Below, piece by piece: positions 33,585 through 39,300 of a stretch of DNA of 39,300 bases; positions within the stretch are counted from its first letter, which is position 1; each line of letters begins with the position of its first letter. The position numbers and the translations under genes are program-made. The DNA is from Candidatus Kapaibacterium sp. (lineage in GTDB: Bacteria; Bacteroidota; Ignavibacteria; Kapaibacteriales; UBA961): contig JAFLBY010000010.1 of assembly GCA_017302855.1 (NCBI GenBank), positions 1-39,300 on the forward strand, read 5' to 3'. The notes beneath the pieces are model-generated. The model worked only from the letters and a program-made list of their open reading frames with translations, did no database searches and was not told the DNA's origin.

Positions 33585-34514
33585 ATGAATAGGCGAAATT
33601 TTGTCTTAAAATCATTACTTACTGTGGGAGGTCTCATCCCATTTCGTAAAACATTTTTATCAACAACTTCATATCAAAAGACAATGAACAAAAAAATCTC
33701 AAAAAAACATGATCTCAAGTTTAAGCAAGCATTTCCCGGTTTAATGGGCGTTGATATTATGGCACATGCCTATCCTATTGAACCCTTTTTAGTATTTACC
33801 GAATTTCGAATGACAAGACCTGTTTTTGGTCCACATCCTCATGCAGGAATTTCTGTGATGACCTATATGTTACCAGATAGTAAAGAGAGCTTTATCAATC
33901 GAGATAGTCAAGGTGATTTCAGCTATATAGAGCCGGGTGGAATGCATATTATGCAAGCGGGAAGTGGTATGCACCATGATGAATTTCCTAAAGTTACAGG
34001 TAATGAGTCACATGGATTTCAAATATGGATAAATCATGCAGATAAAAATAGATTTGTTGAACCAAAATCAATGCATGCAAGTGCTCATGAAGTTCCCGAA
34101 AAAATAACAGATGATTATAAAGTTAGAATTGTGCATGGTGAATTTGAAGAAATGACAACACATTACAAAATGGTTACTGCTGTAAATTTGTTTCACATCT
34201 TTTTACAACCCAATAAATCTATTTCTTTGGATGCCATGCCAATGGCATTCGTTTACGGACTTAATGGTAAAGGACAAAGCGAAGGAGAAACTATTCAAGC
34301 CCAAACTTTAGTACATTATTCATTAGAGGGAAATAAAGTAACTATCAATGCTTCAGACGAAGGGCTGGAATGTATGTTCGCAACCGGAACACCACACAAT
34401 GAACCAATTACCTATGGCGGTCCATTTGTTATGACAACTGCTGAGCAAATGGCAGAAACACAACGCCGTTTTTCGAGGGGTGAAATGGGAAAATTAGAAC
34501 CTTACAAAGGATAA
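33585..34514 (+). CDS. Pirin-family protein with Tat-like signal
   Basis: A bicupin of 309 residues. Metal ligands match pirin: HPHAG (H84, H86), then GSGMHHDEF with H131 and E133. Pirins act as quercetinase-like dioxygenases or redox regulators with Fe. The N-terminus is unusual. MNRRNFVLKSLLTVGGL carries a twin-arginine motif followed by a hydrophobic stretch, so the protein may be exported by the Tat route, whereas most pirins are cytosolic. A later in-frame Met (residue 34) would give a cytosolic form. It lies between DoxX (9 bases) and an SRPBCC protein (32 bases). Confidence 0.86.
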   Translation: MNRRNFVLKSLLTVGGLIPFRKTFLSTTSYQKTMNKKISKKHDLKFKQAFPGLMGVDIMAHAYPIEPFLVFTEFRMTRPVFGPHPHAGISVMTYMLPDSKESFINRDSQGDFSYIEPGGMHIMQAGSGMHHDEFPKVTGNESHGFQIWINHADKNRFVEPKSMHASAHEVPEKITDDYKVRIVHGEFEEMTTHYKMVTAVNLFHIFLQPNKSISLDAMPMAFVYGLNGKGQSEGETIQAQTLVHYSLEGNKVTINASDEGLECMFATGTPHNEPITYGGPFVMTTAEQMAETQRRFSRGEMGKLEPYKG

Positions 34515-34546
34515 ATTAAAGTATTAACTCAAAGTATGAGAAAATA

Positions 34547-35086
34547 ATGTTGAATAATAACAACAATTCATCAATCATCAAAGGACGTCACATGTGGATT
34601 ATTCTGATTATCATCATTGTGGGCATCGGAATTTTAAGTAGAACCAGCTTTGAAATTCGCGACGATATTGAAATTAATGCATCAACAGATAAAGTCTGGG
34701 AAACAATTATTGATTTTGAAAATTACAAAAATTGGAATTCGCAATTGATGTACATAGGTGGTAAGGTAGAGCCAAATGGAAAACTTCATTTAAAACTTGC
34801 TGTATCAGGATCCGATCCCTATGAATTTAAGCCGAATATTTCATACTGGCAAGAAAGAAAGGCATTTGCTTGGATTGCAAAAACGGGGTTACCACGAATT
34901 TTTGACGGAGAACACTTTTTTGAACTCAATGATCTTGGAAATGGTAGAACACTTCTTACAAACAGAGAAGAATATCGAGGAGTTTTATCACAAATGTTTC
35001 GACAATTGCCGATGATGAAAACAGCACCCGAAGGATTTAAAAAAATGAACATTGAGCTTAAACATTATATTGAGTCACAGAATTAA
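34547..35086 (+). CDS. Membrane-anchored SRPBCC-family protein
   Basis: A 179-residue protein with an N-terminal TM helix (residues 17-31, WIILIIIIVGIGIL) and a START/SRPBCC domain typical of polyketide cyclase/dehydrase-like proteins: DIEINASTDKVWETIIDFENYKNWN, then WIAKTGLPRIFDGEHFFELN and a long C-terminal helix (GFKKMNIELKHYIES). These bind hydrophobic ligands. It is the last gene of the MarR-DoxX-pirin unit. Confidence 0.78.
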   Translation: MLNNNNNSSIIKGRHMWIILIIIIVGIGILSRTSFEIRDDIEINASTDKVWETIIDFENYKNWNSQLMYIGGKVEPNGKLHLKLAVSGSDPYEFKPNISYWQERKAFAWIAKTGLPRIFDGEHFFELNDLGNGRTLLTNREEYRGVLSQMFRQLPMMKTAPEGFKKMNIELKHYIESQN

Positions 35087-35325
35087 ACCCACATTTAGAT
35101 AAGTATAGAGATTCCATGATTGACTTTTTTATTGGAAAGCATTAGAAATACTATAAACTCCAAAAATAACTTTGTTTCCATTTTATAAGTGGGATATATT
35201 TCACGGAGTAATCAAAGCACAGTGTATTACATGAGATCTTGAACGATTCTCGACAAAGCGCAAACCACCAATCTGTTTTTTGTCATCATAGCACTATTAT
35301 CTCACTCTGAGAAGTGTCACTACGT

Positions 35326-35385
35326 CAGCACTTTCCCCTCCTCTTTCATATCTTTTGGATAGTTAGCCAATTTTTTGTAGTTTTG
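35326..35385 (+). repeat. Repeat C, copy 1 (related to repeat A)
   Basis: Begins CAGCACTTTCCCCTCC, also present at 35943, and ends AGCCAATTTTTTGTAGTTTTG. The latter half aligns with the promoter half of repeat A (AGCCAA…TTTTGTAGTTTTG). It brackets the Cass2-like gene with copy 2. Confidence 0.75.
35354..35385 (+). promoter_or_regulatory. Bacteroidota promoter inside repeat C copy 1
   Basis: TTTG (35354-35357), 20 bases, TAGTTTTG (35378-35385): the same boxes and spacing as in both repeat A copies. The predicted start site is about 45 bases before the Cass2-like ATG. Confidence 0.6.
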
Positions 35386-35437
35386 AAGAAATAACAAACG
35401 AAACAAGAATTAGTGGTAAGTATAATATAATTGAATA

Positions 35438-35926
35438 ATGGAACCAAGAATACAGACATTATCAGAAAAAAAATTGGTCGGACAAAGTCTTGCAATGTCA
35501 CTTGCTGACTATAAAGTTGGAGAGCTTTGGAGAAGTTTTATGCCAAGAAAAAAAGAAATAACAAATATCTTGACAAATGACCTTATTTCCTTAGCAATTT
35601 ACGAATCAACATATTTTGCAGACTTCAAACCGACAAACGAATTTGAACGTTGGGCGGCAGTTGAGGTTGCGGACTTTGATAATGTGCCAAATGAAATGGA
35701 AACTATTCTTTTACAAAGCGGGCTTTATGCGGTTTTTGATTACAAAGGTTTAAATACGGATAAGTCAATTTTTCAATATATTTTTGGGACATGGTTACCA
35801 AGTTCGGACTACATATTGGACGATAGACCGCACTTTGAGGTATTGAGCGAAAAATACAAAAACAATGACCCGACATCAGAAGAAGAAATTTGGATTCCGA
35901 TAAGACCAAAGAGCACCAATCACTAA
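35438..35926 (+). CDS. Cass2/GyrI-like effector-binding protein
   Basis: A 162-residue stand-alone effector-binding domain. PRIQTLSEKKLVGQSLAMSL, the GELWRSFMPRKKEI helix, FERWAAVEV, the SGLYAVFDYKG turn, FQYIFGTWLPSS and the late Glu-rich EEEIWIPI motif are those of the integron-associated effector-binding protein family (Cass2, Pfam PF14526), related to the AraC-type GyrI-like fold. Cass2 proteins bind cationic drugs. The gene is flanked by the two repeat C elements. Its family is typical of integron cassettes, so it supports the cassette-like reading of this region. Confidence 0.8.
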   Translation: MEPRIQTLSEKKLVGQSLAMSLADYKVGELWRSFMPRKKEITNILTNDLISLAIYESTYFADFKPTNEFERWAAVEVADFDNVPNEMETILLQSGLYAVFDYKGLNTDKSIFQYIFGTWLPSSDYILDDRPHFEVLSEKYKNNDPTSEEEIWIPIRPKSTNH

Positions 35927-35942
35927 CAGACATTAAGAAAAA

Positions 35943-35992
35943 CAGCACTTTCCCCTCCCCTAACGTTTTGATTGTACAGCCAATTTTTGTAG
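35943..35992 (+). repeat. Repeat C, copy 2 (promoter box altered)
   Basis: Begins CAGCACTTTCCCCTCC and ends AGCCAATTTTTGTAG. The -33 TTTG is present, but the -7 position reads TAGGAGAG, so the promoter is broken. No gene follows directly. ACTAACAG (35922-35929) overlaps the stop codon of the preceding gene. Confidence 0.65.
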
Positions 35993-36325
35993 GAGAGATG
36001 ACGATTGCGTCAAGAAGGGAGGCATAGGTCTATAGATTTACAAAAGGACTTTATTGACAAACTATGCTTGCATTGAGTAACTGCGGTAATTTGCTTCTAT
36101 TAGTTGCTATAATGACAAGAACTGTTAACAAACCTCTTACAATTGAACGAGAGTATAATTTACTTCCCACTCTATCAATGAGAGTAAATTTTTTGTATTT
36201 TTGCCCTTATCTTGTACAATGTGACGGGCTGTAGGGTTCATTTAACTGATTATTACTTCATCACGCTTTTGTATTTTTGCAATGGATACAGAGTTTCGGC
36301 GCAATAGAGAGTGATATTATAACTT

Positions 36326-36420
36326 GTGCTTCTATTCACATTGAGTTCTTGGCTGACAGTTTAATGCTCCGAATTGAAAATCAACGAAACTCAATCCCCC
36401 ACTGCGCCATGCCATAGAAC
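36326..36420 (+). repeat. Element D, degenerate relative of repeat B
   Basis: Shares GTGCTTCTAT, then (after about 19 extra bases) GACAGTTTAAT, and the end CATAGAAC with repeat B copies 2 and 3. The middle is diverged. AACGTTTGGA at 36430 resembles AACGTTTTGA after repeat C copy 2. It stands directly before the motor operon. Confidence 0.4.
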
Positions 36421-36452
36421 ATTGGGGGCAACGTTTGGACAACTTTGATTGC

Positions 36453-36483
36453 TTTAAACGATAGTGCAAGAAATTTAACTTTG
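36453..36483 (+). promoter_or_regulatory. Candidate promoter of the motor operon
   Basis: TAACTTTG (36476-36483) matches TAnnTTTG. TTTA at 36453-36456 stands 19 bases upstream as a one-mismatch -33 box. The predicted start site is about 20-25 bases before the ATG at 36513. Confidence 0.5.
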
Positions 36484-36512
36484 ACAACAAACTAACGGAA
36501 AAATACAAAACA

Positions 36513-37925
36513 ATGAAACTAGAAATAGAATATATTCCTTATGGACTACTAATTGTGTCGTTCATCTACAGCGAATACTACTTAAGAAAAGCAAAACGAA
36601 CACCGGATAAAATCAATCCATACCTTCTTGAATCTATTCCACAAGTATTTCCAACACTTGGAATTTTAGGAACATTCATGGGAATAGCATATGGACTTTA
36701 CTTTTTCGACACCGATAATATGAATCAAAGTATTCCAGTTCTATTGGAAGGATTAAAAACTGCCTTTATTGCCTCTATTGCTGGAGTTTTAGGACTTTTA
36801 TATTTTCAGAAACGGTTAGAACGTATTCAATGGAAATATGATAAAGATAAAGGGATAACAAACGATGAATTAAAATCCTTAAATGTATTAATTGATATAA
36901 CAAAAAAATCATCTCAGGAGAATTCAGATAATTTCAGAATACTGAACAATTCTCTTATTGGTGATGCAGATGAAAGTTTGGCAACTCAATTTGCTAAAAT
37001 GAAAAACCAAATGACTGAGCAGACAGATAAACTTTCAAAAATTCAATCCGCGCTTGGAGGTGATAATGAAACCAGTCTATTGACGCAGATTCAAAAACTA
37101 CGAGCTGAACAGAATGAGTATGCAAAACTAATTTCTACTAATTCAACATTCATTGTTGACACAATGAATAAGAATAATGAAATCATAAAAACTAAGTTTG
37201 ACGAGTTCACAAAACTTCTGACAGAAAACAACACGAAAGCATTGGTTGAAGCTATGGAAAAAGTAATCACAGACTTTAACTCTCAAATGAATGAACTTAT
37301 TCAGCGTTTAGTAAAAGAGAACTTTGAAGAGTTAAACAATAGTGTCAAAAATCTTAACGATTGGCAACGAACAAATAAAGAACAAGTTACAATACTTATC
37401 AGCCAATTTAATCAGGTTACATCGAACCTTGAACTTACTTCAAAGAATATTCAAGAAATTTCGAGAAACACAGAATCACTTACTAGTAGTAATTCTTCAT
37501 TAGGAAAAATGATTACAGAGCTACAAGCAGTTCTAGTTGAGGATAGAAAATTCACTTCCGCAATTGACAACTTACATAAGGCGACCAAGAGCGTTGAAAC
37601 ATCGAGTACGGAACTTGCTAATTATATGAAAAAAGAGAAACGTTTTCAAGAATCCATCACACAACTTCTAGAAAAATTAAAGGAAATTGAAACAATAAAA
37701 GATACAAATAAGGAATTCTGGAAAGATATCGAGAATAAAATGAGTGAAGGAGTTTCAATAATTGCCAAAGGTAATGAGAAACTTGCAGCGGATGTTACCA
37801 AACTGGATAATGAATTTAAAAAACGCCTTAGCGAGAGTTTTATGAGTTTGGATAAAGTTCTTCAAGCGATGGTACTACAGTATCAAAAGAAAACAATCGA
37901 AGTTATTAACGAACGTAAGTTATAA
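36513..37925 (+). CDS. zorA: ZorA-like MotA/TolQ-family motor protein
   Basis: A 470-residue membrane protein. Hydrophobic segments lie at residues 8-22, 44-64 and 80-97. PTLGILGTFMGIAYGL and LKTAFIASIAGVLGLL are the pore-lining motifs of MotA/TolQ/ExbB proton channels. Residues 105-470 form a long, charged, coiled-coil-rich cytoplasmic tail, the mark of ZorA as opposed to TolQ or ExbB. The gene is followed after 3 bases by a MotB/OmpA-like protein and then by an HNH nuclease, the order of type II Zorya. In Zorya, the ZorA5B2 motor senses phage entry at the envelope and signals to a nuclease. Length fits type II better than type I. The name is by analogy. Confidence 0.75.
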   Translation: MKLEIEYIPYGLLIVSFIYSEYYLRKAKRTPDKINPYLLESIPQVFPTLGILGTFMGIAYGLYFFDTDNMNQSIPVLLEGLKTAFIASIAGVLGLLYFQKRLERIQWKYDKDKGITNDELKSLNVLIDITKKSSQENSDNFRILNNSLIGDADESLATQFAKMKNQMTEQTDKLSKIQSALGGDNETSLLTQIQKLRAEQNEYAKLISTNSTFIVDTMNKNNEIIKTKFDEFTKLLTENNTKALVEAMEKVITDFNSQMNELIQRLVKENFEELNNSVKNLNDWQRTNKEQVTILISQFNQVTSNLELTSKNIQEISRNTESLTSSNSSLGKMITELQAVLVEDRKFTSAIDNLHKATKSVETSSTELANYMKKEKRFQESITQLLEKLKEIETIKDTNKEFWKDIENKMSEGVSIIAKGNEKLAADVTKLDNEFKKRLSESFMSLDKVLQAMVLQYQKKTIEVINERKL

Positions 37926-37928
37926 TCT

Positions 37929-38636
37929 ATGGCTTCAAGTAAAAAAGACAATTACTGGATACCCCTTGCTGATTTAATGACTGTACTAATGGTTATTTTT
38001 CTTTTTATATCCATTTCATACATGATTGATGTAAAAAGTAAACAAGCTGAGCGTGATAAAATCTTTGAGGATTTTAAAGAAACAAAAATTGATTTACTTA
38101 AGGATTTACAAACAGAGTTTAATGATGATTTTAGAAAAGAGAAATGGAATGCTGTGTTGGATAAAGACCTGTCCATTAAATTTGTTAATGAAAGTGTTTT
38201 ATTCGATTACAATAAAAGTAATTTGAAGTCAGAGTTTCAGACAGTATTGACAGATTTCTTTCCAAGGTACTTAAATATTCTGATGAAACCAAAATATATA
38301 GACAAGATTGCAGAAGTTAGAATTGAAGGGCATACAGATATTCAAGGTGATTATATCTATAACTTACAGTTATCTCAAGATCGTACAAGAAATGTTATGA
38401 AATTTCTTCTGAATCTTGATTACTATAAAGAATTAGAAAATGCAGAACAAAACAAGTTACGATTTTGGTTAACTGCAAACGGACTTTCATTCGGAAGAAC
38501 CTTAGATGTAGATGGGAACCTAACAGAGTATTCAAACCAACCACCGGATGATCTTAAATGTAGGCGAGTAGAATTTAGAATTGTAACAACGAGTGATAAA
38601 ATTGTCGAAGAAGCCATAAAACAAATTAGTAAATAA
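37929..38636 (+). CDS. zorB: ZorB-like MotB/OmpA-family protein
   Basis: A 235-residue protein with one TM helix near the start (residues 11-33). It contains PLADLMTVLMVIFLF, and its Asp15 sits where MotB and ZorB carry the proton-accepting Asp. A short linker leads to a C-terminal OmpA-like peptidoglycan-binding domain: VLFDYNKSNLK (91-101), GHTD (134-137), LSQDRTRNVMKFL and the last strand RRVEFRIV (212-219). This is the stator-anchor partner of the ZorA-like protein upstream, with a 3-base gap. The next gene begins 1 base after its stop, so all three are one operon. Confidence 0.78.
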   Translation: MASSKKDNYWIPLADLMTVLMVIFLFISISYMIDVKSKQAERDKIFEDFKETKIDLLKDLQTEFNDDFRKEKWNAVLDKDLSIKFVNESVLFDYNKSNLKSEFQTVLTDFFPRYLNILMKPKYIDKIAEVRIEGHTDIQGDYIYNLQLSQDRTRNVMKFLLNLDYYKELENAEQNKLRFWLTANGLSFGRTLDVDGNLTEYSNQPPDDLKCRRVEFRIVTTSDKIVEEAIKQISK

Positions 38637-38637
38637 A

Positions 38638-39300
38638 ATGATTTACGATTTCTCTGATCTTAAATTTTTTGTAAAGAACCAATTAGGTGTTGATTCCGAC
38701 TTTGTCAAATCCACATTCAAACCAATTACTGAAACATTTACGAGTACAGAACTTGAAAAGAATGTCGAGTTAAGGAATGAAGGAATTTACTTTATTGATG
38801 ATAAAGGTAATAGACATAAAGGATTTCTTTACATTGAATCCGGCTATAGTAGGATAACAGCTCAACAGAATAACTGGAGAACTATTGTTCCGAAATTTCA
38901 TATTGCAAACTGTGAAACAATAGAGCAAAAAAAACGAGTGAAAGATTTTAATGGTAAATATGTTTTCTCGAATGAAACTGTTAGGATGGAAGATATTGAT
39001 GGTAAAACAAAAGAACTTGAAATTTGTGAGAACTGCGTTAAGATACAACGTCCTATGGTAAGAAGCAGAATGAAAACTTCTGAATATAAACAAGAAGTAA
39101 TTCTTAATTGTATTCATGAAGGAAATTTCAGTGACAACGATTTACCAAAATCTATTCCGACAAACTTTTGGGGCTACACTCATGATTGGGATGAAACCAG
39201 TAGAAACTATAGAATAAAACAACAATTTACATGTGAGGAGTGCGGCATAAATCTCAATTCAAACTTTGTTAACGGCTTCTATTTGGAAACTCATCACATG
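38638..39300 (+). CDS. zorE: ZorE-like HNH nuclease (truncated by window edge)
   Basis: The frame opens with an ATG 1 base after the zorB-like stop and stays open for 221 codons to the window end. Near the end C199-x2-C202 and H219-H220 (ETHHM) match the zinc knuckle and first active-site His of an HNH nuclease; the rest of the motif is outside. A separate C130-x2-C133 pair and an N-terminal 190-residue region precede it. Type II Zorya has ZorE, an HNH protein thought to nick DNA, as its third gene, so position and motif agree. Because the gene is incomplete, the assignment is provisional. Confidence 0.62.
   Translation, partial: MIYDFSDLKFFVKNQLGVDSDFVKSTFKPITETFTSTELEKNVELRNEGIYFIDDKGNRHKGFLYIESGYSRITAQQNNWRTIVPKFHIANCETIEQKKRVKDFNGKYVFSNETVRMEDIDGKTKELEICENCVKIQRPMVRSRMKTSEYKQEVILNCIHEGNFSDNDLPKSIPTNFWGYTHDWDETSRNYRIKQQFTCEECGINLNSNFVNGFYLETHHM

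Larger units (their letters stand above)
35927..36512. other. Gene-free 586 bp before the motor operon
   Basis: Holds repeat C copy 2, repeat D, and two TATTTTTG boxes (36196-36203 and 36272-36279) with identical flanks (TTTGTATTTTTGC) but no -33 element at a normal distance. No reading frame of convincing size is present on either strand. Confidence 0.6.

Noticed and set aside
36196-36279. Two TATTTTTG boxes as promoters
   Set aside because: There is no -33 element at a usual distance and no gene directly downstream.
1-39300. tRNA or rRNA genes
   Set aside because: I saw no cloverleaf-like segment with conserved T-loop, nor any rRNA-like stretch. A covariance search would be decisive.

Overview
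The window looks like a chromosome segment from a Bacteroidota/FCB-group bacterium, possibly a Kapabacteria- or Ignavibacteria-like lineage. The evidence is secreted proteins with type IX secretion (T9SS, Por) C-terminal sorting domains, an Omp28-type protein, a DUF2723/GT117 membrane glycosyltransferase, Bacteroidota promoter boxes (TAnnTTTG, sometimes with TTTG about 20 bp upstream) and few Shine-Dalgarno sites. The exact lineage is inference.

Layout. (1) 1-16401 is core-like: recJ, rsgA, a patatin/beta-barrel outer-membrane protein, two tandem secreted C-x4-C-H proteins, a CDF metal transporter, an Omp28-like thiol protein with a P460-type cytochrome lipoprotein, a zinc-finger anti-sigma-like protein convergent with an ECF sigma factor, a DUF2723 protein and lpdA. 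(2) 16402-17617 has no gene. It holds a terminator, G/C-rich palindromic repeats and a two-block 21-bp minisatellite. (3) 17618-22360 is a two-gene defence-type island: a single-chain type IIG/Eco57I-like restriction-modification enzyme whose specificity domain is compositionally foreign, followed by a KAP-like P-loop NTPase. The same palindromic repeats lie on its far side (22434-22790). (4) 22828-28002 holds a tightly packed minus-strand cluster (DJ-1/PfpI, VOC, exported protein, beta-carbonic anhydrase, bestrophin-like channel, TMEM175-like channel, then an F420/NADP-reductase-like protein). A cysteine-free HxlR regulator is divergent from it.

(5) 28003-36512 is an accessory region. Single, mostly unrecognised genes alternate with direct repeats, as in integron gene cassettes, although no integrase is visible. 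The genes are a DUF3885 protein, an exported DUF4412-like protein, an EF-hand lipoprotein, two orphans and a Cass2/GyrI-like effector-binding protein. Repeat family A/C carries an intact Bacteroidota promoter (TTTG-N20-TAGTTTTG, three times) directly in front of three of them. A MarR-DoxX-pirin-SRPBCC unit, with a 17-bp operator-like repeat in front of marR and doxX, sits inside this region. (6) 36513 to the end holds a three-gene operon: a MotA/TolQ-like protein with a long cytoplasmic tail, a MotB/OmpA-like protein and an HNH nuclease cut by the window edge. This is the gene content of a type II Zorya anti-phage system.

The right-hand third therefore joins a cassette-like array to a Zorya-like motor-nuclease operon, and the middle holds a second, independent defence pair. 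The points most worth checking are the promoter-bearing repeats, the cassette-like array without an integrase, the KAP NTPase beside the type IIG enzyme, and the full extent of the Zorya-like operon.
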